In this document: positions 57,257 through 64,000 of the stretch, in pieces | Position numbering within the stretch: position 1 is the first letter of the stretch | Layout: each line of letters starts with the position of its first letter | Assembly: GCA_021324815.1 (NCBI GenBank) | Contig: JAJPIJ010000035.1 | Coordinates: 1 to 64,000 of the forward strand | Source of the DNA: Gammaproteobacteria bacterium | GTDB lineage: Bacteria > Pseudomonadota > Gammaproteobacteria > JAJPIJ01 | DNA: 64,000 nt | Direction: 5' to 3' | Notes under the pieces: model-generated | Databases searched by the model: none | Seen by the model: the letters and a program-made list of their open reading frames with translations, nothing else | Told to the model about the DNA's origin: nothing | Program-made: the position numbers and the translations under genes

Positions 57257-58354
57257 TTAAACATTGAAACGGAAGTGGACGACGTCGCCGTCCTGCATGA
57301 CGTAATCTTTTCCCTCCAGCCGCCATTTACCCTTCTCCTTGGCGCCCTGCTCGCCGTTGCAGTCGATGAAATCCTGATAGCTCACCACCTCGGCGCGGAT
57401 GAAGCCCTTCTCAAAATCTGTGTGGATGACGCCCGCCGCCTGCGGCGCGGTCATGCCCTTCTGGATCGTCCAGGCGCGGCATTCCTTCGGGCCCGCGGTG
57501 AAGAAGGTTCGCAGGCCCAGCAATTCATAACCGGCGCGGATGAGGCGGTTCAGCCCCGGTTCCTCCAGTCCCAGATCCATCAGAAACTCCCTGCGATCTT
57601 CGGGCTTCAGTTGTGACAGTTCCGCCTCGATGGCGGCGGAGATGGGCACGCAGCGCGCGCCTTCTTGCTCCGCAATCTTCCGCACCTGCGTCAAATGCGC
57701 GTTGCCGCCCTTCAGGCCGGCCTCATCGACGTTGGCGACATACAACACCGGCTTCATGGTGAGCAGGTTCAGATCGCGCAATTGCGCCTTCTCCTCCGCG
57801 GAAGGATTCAGCAGCCGCGCCGGTTTGCCTTCGTTCAACAGCTTGAGCGCGCGCTCCAGCAGGTCCTTTTTCGCCAGCAGTTCCTTGTCGGCGCCCGCCT
57901 TGGCCTGCTTGTTGATCCGATCCAGCGCGCGACTCACGCTGTCGAGGTCGGCCAGCGCCAGCTCGGTGTTGACGACCTCGATGTCGGCGGCGGGATCGAC
58001 GCGCCCGGCGACGTGCACGACGTTGTCGTCCTCGAAGCAGCGCACGACGTGGGCGATGGCCTGCGTCTCGCGGATGTGCGACAGGAACTGGTTGCCGAGC
58101 CCCTCGCCCCTGCTCGCGCCCGCCACCAGCCCGGCGATGTCGACGAACTCCATGTAGGTCTGCACCACCTTCGCCGGCCTGACGATGGCGGCGATGCGAT
58201 CCAGCCTTGAGTCGGGCATGGCGACCACGCCGACGTTCGGATCGATGGTGCAGAACGGATAATTCTCCGCCGCAATGCCGGCGCTGGTGAGCGCGTTGAA
58301 GAGCGAGGACTTGCCGACGTTGGGCAGTCCGACGATGCCGCATTTGAAACCCAT
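57257..58354 (-). CDS. ychF: Redox-regulated ATPase YchF (OBG family)
   Basis: 365 aa. G1 GLPNVGKSS at residues 9-17, G3 DIAG near 72, followed by a coiled-coil domain and C-terminal TGS domain with [20 protein letters not shown]. YchF prefers ATP to GTP. Ribosome-associated. Directly downstream of pth, the usual order. Confidence 0.96.
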   Translation of the reverse strand: MGFKCGIVGLPNVGKSSLFNALTSAGIAAENYPFCTIDPNVGVVAMPDSRLDRIAAIVRPAKVVQTYMEFVDIAGLVAGASRGEGLGNQFLSHIRETQAIAHVVRCFEDDNVVHVAGRVDPAADIEVVNTELALADLDSVSRALDRINKQAKAGADKELLAKKDLLERALKLLNEGKPARLLNPSAEEKAQLRDLNLLTMKPVLYVANVDEAGLKGGNAHLTQVRKIAEQEGARCVPISAAIEAELSQLKPEDRREFLMDLGLEEPGLNRLIRAGYELLGLRTFFTAGPKECRAWTIQKGMTAPQAAGVIHTDFEKGFIRAEVVSYQDFIDCNGEQGAKEKGKWRLEGKDYVMQDGDVVHFRFNV

Positions 58355-58362
58355 GATTTTTC

Positions 58363-58965
58363 TTATTCTTCCTTGCCGGTCCTGCCGTTCAATGTGGCGC
58401 GGCGGTTCAGGGCATTCATCACTTTTGCGTACTCGCCCGCGAGCAGTCGCGGCATTTCCGTCATGGCCTGTTTGATCGCCGCGCGGATCGCCTTCTCGTC
58501 AGCGGCGGTGGCCCGGTTCAGCACGTGCGGCGTGACGCTTTCGCGATCGCCCGGGTGGCCGATGCCAAAGCGCAGCCGGTGATAGTCGGCTGAACCGAGT
58601 TTAACGGTGATGTCCTTGAGCCCGTTGTGGCCGCCGTCGCCGCCGCCGGTCTTGAAGCGCACGTTGCCCGGCGGCAGATCGAGATCGTCATGCGCCACCA
58701 GGATTTGCCGCGGCTCGATGCGATAGAACCGCGCCATCGCCGCGACTGCGTCGCCGCTGGAATTCATGAAGGTCGCGGGCTTGAGCAGCCACTGTCCGCC
58801 GCCCAGGCGCGCCAGCTCGCCGTGAAAACCCGCCTCGCGTTTGAAGGAGACGCCGGCGGCGTGCGCCAGCTGATCCACGAACCAATAACCCGCGTTGTGG
58901 CGGGTATGGGCGTACCCGGGGCCCGGATTGCCCAGGCCCACGATCAATTTGATTTCCGCCGGCAA
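58363..58965 (-). CDS. pth: Peptidyl-tRNA hydrolase
   Basis: 200 aa. [20 protein letters not shown] with the catalytic His near residue 20, [10 protein letters not shown] near 62, and HDDLDLPPG near 86. No in-frame ATG exists before the conserved core. The TTG at 58965 is chosen because GGGAG lies 8 bp upstream; a TTG at 58983, next to the rplY stop, is the alternative. Recycles peptidyl-tRNA. Confidence 0.93.
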   Translation of the reverse strand: MPAEIKLIVGLGNPGPGYAHTRHNAGYWFVDQLAHAAGVSFKREAGFHGELARLGGGQWLLKPATFMNSSGDAVAAMARFYRIEPRQILVAHDDLDLPPGNVRFKTGGGDGGHNGLKDITVKLGSADYHRLRFGIGHPGDRESVTPHVLNRATAADEKAIRAAIKQAMTEMPRLLAGEYAKVMNALNRRATLNGRTGKEE

Positions 58966-58983
58966 TGCCCCGGCTCCCGCCAA

Positions 58984-59787
58984 TTACTTTTTGGCGTCGG
59001 CCTTGGGCCTGGCTTCGGCTTTCGCGTCGCCCGCCTTGGCGCTCGTGGCGGGGGCCTTGGCATCGCCGGGCTTGGCCGCCGGGGCCTTCGCATCCGCCTT
59101 GGCGCCGGCGGCGGGGGCCGCCGCGCCGGTCGCGGGGGCCGCTCCAGGTGCCGCGCCCTCGGCGGGGGGGGCGCCCTCGACGGCCGCGGCTTCGGGCGCC
59201 GCCTCGGCGACCGGTTCCTCGATGACGCGCGGTATGTGGCATGAGACCACGGCGCGCTCCGCGTCCTCCGCCACTTCCACGCCCGCCGGCGGCTTGAGAT
59301 CCGACACGTGCAGAGTGTCGTTGACGTGCAGGCCGCCGACGTCGACGGCAATGTATTCCGGCAGGTCCCTGGGCAGGCAGCGGATCTGCACCTCGGACAT
59401 CAGGTGGCTCAGCACCGCCCCCTCGCTCTTCACCCCGGGACAGATTTCCTGGTTGATGAAGTGCAGCGGGATGCGCATGGTCAGCTTTTGCTTCTCGTCG
59501 ACGCGCAGCAGATCGACGTGCAGCAGATACGGCTTGTAAGGATGCCGCTGCAGGTCCCTCAACACGACGCGCTCGGCGGCGCCGTCGATCTTGAGCGTCA
59601 GGATGTGCGAATAAAACGCCTCGTTCTCCAGATGCAGGAGCAGGTCGGTGTTGCCGACCTGGATGGACTGCGGCGGCTTGTCGGCACCATAGAGAATGCC
59701 CGGCACCTTGCCGGCGCGGCGCAGGCGGCGGCTCGCACCTTTGCCTTGATCGACGCGCTTCTCGGCGATGATCTCAAATTGTTGCAT
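58984..59787 (-). CDS. rplY: 50S ribosomal protein L25 (CTC form) with extended tail
   Basis: 267 aa. Residues 1-95 are the 5S-rRNA-binding L25 domain (IIAEKRVDQGKGASRRLRRAGKVPG...), 100-185 the TL5/CTC beta domain. The last 80 residues are an Ala/Pro/Gly/Lys low-complexity tail, longer than in most homologues. GAGGAG precedes the ATG. In the prs-rplY-pth-ychF block. Confidence 0.94.
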   Translation of the reverse strand: MQQFEIIAEKRVDQGKGASRRLRRAGKVPGILYGADKPPQSIQVGNTDLLLHLENEAFYSHILTLKIDGAAERVVLRDLQRHPYKPYLLHVDLLRVDEKQKLTMRIPLHFINQEICPGVKSEGAVLSHLMSEVQIRCLPRDLPEYIAVDVGGLHVNDTLHVSDLKPPAGVEVAEDAERAVVSCHIPRVIEEPVAEAAPEAAAVEGAPPAEGAAPGAAPATGAAAPAAGAKADAKAPAAKPGDAKAPATSAKAGDAKAEARPKADAKK

Positions 59788-59875
59788 GATGACTTCTCCT
59801 CATTGTTTGGACTGCCTTCACCCGCCCGCGACCAGGCGGGACTTCGCCCCCTCCGCCATGGAGGGGGAACAAATT

Positions 59876-60829
59876 CTAATCCATGAACAGCGAACTCAAC
59901 GACTCGCCGTTGTAGATGCGGCGGATGCACTCCGCCAGCAGCTCCGCCACCGACAGCTGGCGGATGCGCTTGCAGGCCGCCGCCTCGGGCTTGAGCGGGA
60001 TGGTGTCCGTCACCACCAGCTCATCCAGCTTCGAATTCTCGATGTTGTGCACGGCCCGCCCGGACAGCACCGGATGGGTGCAATACGCCACCACCTGCCT
60101 GGCGCCGTTGTTCTTCAGCGCGGCCGCCGCCTGGCACAATGTCCCGGCGGTGTCCACGATGTCATCGACGATGATGCAGGCGCGGTCCGTGACATCGCCG
60201 ATGATGTTCATCACCTCGGACTCGTTCGCCCTCGGGCGGCGCTTGTCGATGATGGCGAGTTCCGCGTCATCCATGCGCTTGGCCAGCGCCCGTGCCCGCA
60301 CCACGCCGCCCACGTCCGGCGACACCACCATCAGGTCCGGCGGCCGGTGCCGCCACAGGTCGCCGAGCAGCACCGGCGAGGCGTAGATGTTGTCCACCGG
60401 GATGTCGAAGAATCCCTGCACCTGGTCCGCGTGCACGTCCACCGTCAGCACGCGATCCACGCCGGCGGACTGGATCATGTTGGCCGCCAGCCGCGCCGTG
60501 ATGGGCACCCGCGCGGACCGCGGCCGTCGATCCTGGCGCGCGTAGCCCATGTAGGGGATCACCGCCGTCACCCGCGCGGCACTGGCGCGGCGCATGGCGT
60601 CGGTCATCACCAGCAATTCCATCAAATTGTCGTTGGCCGGCGCGCAGGTCGATTGCAGGATGTAAACGTCCCGCGCGCGCACGTTCTCGATGACCTCGAC
60701 CATCACCTCGCCGTCGCTGAAACGGTCAACCACGGCCTTGCCGAGCGGCATGTGCACACAGTTGGCCACCGCCTCCGCCAGCTTGCGGTTGGCATTGCCG
60801 CTGAACAGCGTCATCTGATCCAGCGCCAC
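59876..60829 (-). CDS. prs: Ribose-phosphate pyrophosphokinase
   Basis: 317 aa. Makes PRPP for nucleotides, His and Trp. [12 protein letters not shown] near the start, YARQDRR near 98, [12 protein letters not shown] near 130, and the PRPP loop [13 protein letters not shown] near 217-229. The GTG at 60829 is chosen as start because GGGAGG lies 8-9 bp upstream; an ATG five codons in (60814) is the alternative. Confidence 0.94.
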   Translation of the reverse strand: MALDQMTLFSGNANRKLAEAVANCVHMPLGKAVVDRFSDGEVMVEVIENVRARDVYILQSTCAPANDNLMELLVMTDAMRRASAARVTAVIPYMGYARQDRRPRSARVPITARLAANMIQSAGVDRVLTVDVHADQVQGFFDIPVDNIYASPVLLGDLWRHRPPDLMVVSPDVGGVVRARALAKRMDDAELAIIDKRRPRANESEVMNIIGDVTDRACIIVDDIVDTAGTLCQAAAALKNNGARQVVAYCTHPVLSGRAVHNIENSKLDELVVTDTIPLKPEAAACKRIRQLSVAELLAECIRRIYNGESLSSLFMD

Positions 60830-60889
60830 GCCTGCCCTCCCGGTGTCAAAATCACTCCCTGAAGAACTCCGACCCAAGGCGGAGGTTTC

Positions 60890-61005
60890 GCGGTGCAGGG
60901 ACGCACCGCCGTTTTCAATGAAAATTTCATTGAAAACGGAGGAAAGTGAAAACCACGTTTTTCACTTTCCGAACTCTGAGAAGTCCAGGATGGACTTATT
61001 CAGAG
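60890..61005. repeat. Array of four consecutive hairpins between tRNA-Gln and prs
   Basis: (1) 60890-60909 GCGGTGC-AGGGAC-GCACCGC; (2) 60909-60939, two perfect 15-bp arms (CCGTTTTCAATGAAA and its complement) around one base; (3) 60941-60970 GGAAAGTGAAAA-CCACGT-TTTTCACTTTCC; (4) 60974-61005 CTCTGAGAAGTCC-AGGAT-GGACTTATTCAGAG. Nothing else occupies this spacer. They are placed so that transcripts from tRNA-Gln would pass through them before prs. Confidence 0.75.
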
Positions 61006-61016
61006 TATAAATATTA

Positions 61017-61091
61017 TGGCTGGGGCGCCAGGATTCGAACCTGGGAATGCGGGAGTCAAAGTCCCGTGCCTTACCGCTTGGCTACGCCCCA
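61017..61091 (-). tRNA. tRNA-Gln (TTG)
   Basis: 75 nt on the minus strand with encoded CCA. Acceptor stem TGGGGCG/CGCCCCA, anticodon loop CTTTGAC (anticodon TTG) and T-loop TTCGAATC. Location between ispE and prs is the common gammaproteobacterial arrangement. Confidence 0.96.
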
Positions 61092-61141
61092 ATCATCCCG
61101 AGCGTACTGACACCCGCGCGCCACTTCAATCATCGCCTGTA

Positions 61142-61297
61142 TGACTGGGGCGCCAGTCCTACTCCGGGCGTCCCGCCCTGCGCCCCTGCGGGCGCCAGCG
61201 TCGCTGCGCTCCGCTGTTCGATGCGTTCCCGGCGCAGCGAGCGAACCTGGGAATGCGGGAGTCAAAGTCCCGTGCCTTACCGCTTGGCTACGCCCCT
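61142..61297 (-). pseudogene. Second tRNA-Gln copy split in the T-loop by an 85-bp insertion
   Basis: 61242-61296 is identical over 55 nt to the 5' part of the intact tRNA-Gln, through the anticodon and up to TTCG of the T-loop. The remaining CTGG-CGCCCCA is found at 61146-61156, after an 85-bp GC-rich insert (61157-61241) with several short dyads (e.g. GGGCG-TCC-CGCCC, GCGCCC-CTGC-GGGCGC). The 3' end reads TCA instead of CCA, and the first base of the acceptor stem is A, not T. Probably a broken duplicate. Confidence 0.8.
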
Positions 61298-61351
61298 GCC
61301 CGAAAGAGCCGCTTCGCGGCCACGTATCCGGGGCACCTTTTTGTTTCCCGA

Positions 61352-61383
61352 CTCTGAAAAGTCCAGGATGAACTTATTCAGAG
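61352..61383. repeat. CTCTGAA...TTCAGAG hairpin (second copy)
   Basis: CTCTGAAAAGTCC-AGGAT-GAACTTATTCAGAG is nearly the same as hairpin 4 at 60974-61005. It sits 7 bp after the ispE stop and may be its terminator. The two copies bracket the tRNA-Gln pair. Confidence 0.65.
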
Positions 61384-61389
61384 CTAATT

Positions 61390-62280
61390 CTACAGCTTCC
61401 ACCGCCAGTCCATGTTCAACTGGACGTTCGCGCGCGCCTGTTCCAGCCGATCCAGCAACGGTGAGCGGTTCATTCCCCGCACCACCCATGCCCGCCACGG
61501 CGCGGGAACCTGCGCCCCCACGGCCCGCGCCTGCGCCTCGGCGGCGTAAGGCGCGTACACGCACGAGCCCGTCCCGGTCAGCCGCGCCGGGCCGCGTTCC
61601 GAAAGCCAGTCCAGCGCGGCCGAAACCTCCGGGAAACGGCGCCGCACCACCGTTTCGCAGTCGTTTTTGACCGCCGCGCCCCCAAGGAAGGCGCGAATTG
61701 TGATGGGTGGAGTATGACGTGTCAAATCAGGGTCGGAGAACACCGCCGCGGTGGACACCGAGCACTCCGGCATGATCAGCAGGTACCAGGATTCGGGGGG
61801 ATCGACCGGGGTCAGCCGTTCGCCCACGCCCTCGGCGAAGGCCGCGTGGCCGTAAAGAAAAACGGGCACGTCCGCGCCGAGCCCGAGGCCCAGTTTCGCC
61901 AGCTCCTGGTCCGGCAGCCGCGCATCCCAGAGATGATTGAGCGCGGCGAGCGTCGTCGCCGCGTCCGAACTGCCGCCGCCGAGGCCGCCGCCCACCGGCA
62001 GTCGCTTGTCGATGCGCAGCGTGACGCCGGCCTTGACGCCGGCGCGCGCCTGCAACGATCGCGCGGCGCGCACCGCCAGATTCTGTTCCGCCGGAATCTC
62101 CGGCAGGGGCGTGGCGAGCACGATTTCGCCGTCGTCGCGGCGCTCGAACTCGAGCCGATCGCAGCAATCCAGGAATTGAAAGACGGTCTGCAGGTCGTGG
62201 TAGCCGTCCGGCCGGCGTCCCAGCACGTGCAGGAACAGGTTGATCTTGGCCGGCGCCGGCCATTGCATGCTCCAGCTCAT
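61390..62280 (-). CDS. ispE: 4-Diphosphocytidyl-2-C-methyl-D-erythritol kinase
   Basis: 296 aa GHMP kinase of the MEP isoprenoid pathway. PAPAKINLFLHVLGRRPDGYH near residue 8 (written in two parts in the family signature), ATP loop LPVGGGLGGGSSDAATTLAA near 93, and C-terminal LTGTGSCVYA near 233. Overlap-free, 7 bp after lolB. Confidence 0.95.
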   Translation of the reverse strand: MSWSMQWPAPAKINLFLHVLGRRPDGYHDLQTVFQFLDCCDRLEFERRDDGEIVLATPLPEIPAEQNLAVRAARSLQARAGVKAGVTLRIDKRLPVGGGLGGGSSDAATTLAALNHLWDARLPDQELAKLGLGLGADVPVFLYGHAAFAEGVGERLTPVDPPESWYLLIMPECSVSTAAVFSDPDLTRHTPPITIRAFLGGAAVKNDCETVVRRRFPEVSAALDWLSERGPARLTGTGSCVYAPYAAEAQARAVGAQVPAPWRAWVVRGMNRSPLLDRLEQARANVQLNMDWRWKL

Positions 62281-62287
62281 GTCGCCG

Positions 62288-62896
62288 TCAGTGCAACTGC
62301 CATTCGCCGACCACCAGCCGGACCTTCACCGGATCATTCTGCAGATACATCTTCTCCGGCAATTCGAGTCCGCCCACCTTCTTATAGCGCAGCACGCTGA
62401 TCCGCCAGCCGTCCTGCCGCAGATCCACCAGCCGGCCGTTGCCGTCGACGCGCAACTCCTGCGTCTCGCGCCCCGGCGCGGGCAGCCCCACCACCCAGTA
62501 GCGCATGCCGGACACCGGCAGGCTCCAGCCGAGATTGTCCTGCATCAACCGGCGCGGGTCGGGCGCCTCCAGCGTTTTCTCGGGCAGTCGCAACTGCACG
62601 CGGCCGGGCGCACCCGTGAGCTCGAAGGTGCCCTGGCTCAAGGGGGCCATGAAGCGCATCCGGTAGCTTTCGGCGTCATTCCTCCACGTGACGCTGGCGG
62701 TCCAGTTGTCCTGCGCCGTCTCGATCGCCACGCGCCCCTGCAAGTCCCAGCTTTGCAACTTCCCAAGTTGCTGCTGTCGGCGCTGCCACGCCGACAGATC
62801 CGGCCTGCCTTCCGGCAGGAAGAAGGGTTTCATCCCGGCGCAGCCGGAAAGCGCCATGACGCCGAGCAGCAGGATGACCGCGTGCCGGCGCGCCAC
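62288..62896 (-). CDS. lolB: Outer-membrane lipoprotein receptor LolB
   Basis: 202 aa. Lipobox LSGC at residues 16-19, then the LolB beta-barrel-like fold: WDLQGRVAIETAQDNWTASVTW near 48 and YRMRFMAPLSQG near 77. It takes lipoproteins from LolA and inserts them in the outer membrane. ATG at 62896 directly precedes the TPR gene's stop at 62897. Confidence 0.92.
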   Translation of the reverse strand: MARRHAVILLLGVMALSGCAGMKPFFLPEGRPDLSAWQRRQQQLGKLQSWDLQGRVAIETAQDNWTASVTWRNDAESYRMRFMAPLSQGTFELTGAPGRVQLRLPEKTLEAPDPRRLMQDNLGWSLPVSGMRYWVVGLPAPGRETQELRVDGNGRLVDLRQDGWRISVLRYKKVGGLELPEKMYLQNDPVKVRLVVGEWQLH

Positions 62897-64000
62897 TTAC
62901 AACCCGAAGCGGTCGATGACCGTTTTCAGCGTCTTGTCATCGGGCGCCGTCTTCAACGCCGCCTTCCAGATGGCGCGCGCCTCCGCCTTGTCGCCCTTGA
63001 CCCACAGCACCTCGCCCAGATGGGCCGCCACCTCGGGGTCCTGGCGCATGGTGTGCGCGCGCTTGAGATAATCGATGGCCTCGTCCCACCGGCCCAGCCG
63101 GTAGAGCACCCAGCCCATGCTGTCCAGGATGTAGAAGTCGTTGGGGCTCAGCTCCAGCGCCTTCTTGATGAGGTCGTGCGCCTCCTGATAGCGGGTGGTG
63201 CGATCGGCCAGCGTGTAGCCCAGCGCGTTCAACGCCTGGGCGTTGTTGGGATCCTGCTCCAGCAGGTGGCGCAGGTCGCGCTCCAGCAAATCCAGCTTGC
63301 CCATCTTTTCCGCCAGCATGGCGCGGGCGTACAGCAGTTCCGCGTTGTCGCCGTCGTCCTGCAGCAGACGGTTGTAGATGACCATGGCCTGATCATACCG
63401 GCCGGCCTCGGTCAGCAACTCGGCCTCGGCCCGCACCAGCCGCGTGCGCTGTTCGTCGCTCTCGGCGGGGATGGACTGCAACGTCTTCTGCGCCTCCTCC
63501 ACCTTGTTCTGGCGCGCCAGCATCAGCGCCACGCGCATTTGCGCGTCGAAACGATTCTCGCCCCCCGTGACGCTGCGATACCATCGCGCCGCGACGGCGT
63601 AGTTCTTTTGCAGCTCCGCGATCTGGCCGAGGTAGAAGCGGCCCTCGTCGGCGTGCTCGCCCAGCGTAATCAGCTTCTGGAAATGCCGCCGCGCCGGGCC
63701 GGTATTGCCGGCCTCCAGCGCGATCAGTCCCAGGGCATATTGCACGTCCGCGTTTTTGGGCTGGGATTTCTCGACGCGCTCGAACTGCCTGCGCGCGTCG
63801 TCGTATCGCCGCCCCTCGGCCAGCAGGCGCGCGTAAAGCAGCCGCAGGTCATCCAGTTTCGGATGCTTCTGCAGCATGTCCTCCAGCCAGCCGACGGCGA
63901 CGGCGCCCTGCCCCTGCTTTTGCAACACGCCGAGATAGGCGCCGACCACGCCCAGATTCTTCGGATCGGTGTCGATGACCTCCTCCATCGCCGTGCGCGC
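62897..64000 (-). CDS. TPR-repeat protein, 5' end outside the window
   Basis: At least 367 codons; the frame stays open to the window edge, so the ATG at 63988 is probably internal. Regular 34-residue TPR units run throughout (e.g. ALNALGYTLADRTTRYQEAHDL, DSMGWVLYRLGRWDEAIDYL near the C-terminus). Such a large TPR protein is the usual neighbour of lolB in gammaproteobacteria; often exported, function unclear. Confidence 0.88.
   Translation of the reverse strand, partial: ARTAMEEVIDTDPKNLGVVGAYLGVLQKQGQGAVAVGWLEDMLQKHPKLDDLRLLYARLLAEGRRYDDARRQFERVEKSQPKNADVQYALGLIALEAGNTGPARRHFQKLITLGEHADEGRFYLGQIAELQKNYAVAARWYRSVTGGENRFDAQMRVALMLARQNKVEEAQKTLQSIPAESDEQRTRLVRAEAELLTEAGRYDQAMVIYNRLLQDDGDNAELLYARAMLAEKMGKLDLLERDLRHLLEQDPNNAQALNALGYTLADRTTRYQEAHDLIKKALELSPNDFYILDSMGWVLYRLGRWDEAIDYLKRAHTMRQDPEVAAHLGEVLWVKGDKAEARAIWKAALKTAPDDKTLKTVIDRFGL

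Noticed and set aside
61142-61297. A functional intron-containing tRNA-Gln
   Set aside because: Insertion is in the T-loop, CCA is changed to TCA and the first acceptor pair is lost; no known bacterial splicing fits. Kept as a pseudogene and a finding.

Overview
The window (64 kb, GC-rich, densely coded on both strands) looks like a chromosomal segment of a gammaproteobacterium, probably a chemolithotroph. The evidence is syntenic: lolB-ispE-tRNA-Gln-prs-rplY-pth-ychF, zapA followed by 6S RNA and divergent from pepP-ubiH-ubiI-like, glnE-ilvE, and an S-adenosylhomocysteine (SAH) riboswitch in front of ahcY. A sulfate adenylyltransferase of the type used in sulfur metabolism and a tkt-gap-pgk-pyk-fba(class I) carbon cluster hint at a sulfur-oxidising, possibly autotrophic lifestyle. 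RuBisCO, phosphoribulokinase and Sox/Dsr genes are not in the window, so this stays an inference.

Layout. 1-107: the tail of an IS3-family element. 132-7354 (minus): six contiguous genes resembling hyfB-C-E-F-G-I, whose large subunit lacks all the Ni-Fe cysteines. This fits the energy-converting hydrogenase-related (Ehr) complexes, not a hydrogenase. 7.5-16.8 kb: housekeeping genes (HIT protein, sat, NUDIX, hemH, zinc-ribbon protein, ilvE, glnE), then an ABC-2 permease without its ATPase. 16.9-34.7 kb: the most unusual region, a complete MSHA-like type IV pilus/type II secretion-like machine (secretin, ExeA-like ATPase, TPR protein, GspE/MshE-type ATPase, GspF-type platform, PilM-PilN fusion, PilO, PilP-like). 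It ends in two atypical pilin genes: one ordinary class-III-leader pseudopilin and a roughly 1000-residue GspK/PilX-like protein with five repeated 'D-x-T-[DT]-G-x-x-G' modules and an EF-hand-like loop. The two pilin genes are bounded by inverted copies of a composite palindromic repeat. A PrsK-like histidine kinase and a PrsR-like sigma-54 response regulator bracket the whole locus.

34.9-39.1 kb: an IS1595-type remnant, then the methyl-cycle genes metF, ahcY (riboswitch-controlled) and metK. 39.2-46.8 kb (plus): thioredoxin-fold protein and the tkt-gap-pgk-pyk-fba cluster. 47-51.3 kb: CBS-domain protein overlapping a possible macro-domain-like protein, a SnoaL-like secreted protein divergent from a LysR regulator, a small lipoprotein, purC and a VOC protein. 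51.3-57 kb: ubiquinone hydroxylases, pepP, zapB-like, zapA, 6S RNA and an EVE-domain protein. 57.2-64 kb: the ychF-pth-rplY-prs / tRNA-Gln / ispE-lolB block and the 3' part of a TPR gene that runs off the window. Next to the intact tRNA-Gln lies a second copy whose T-loop is split by an 85-bp palindromic insertion, with an array of strong hairpins on the other side.
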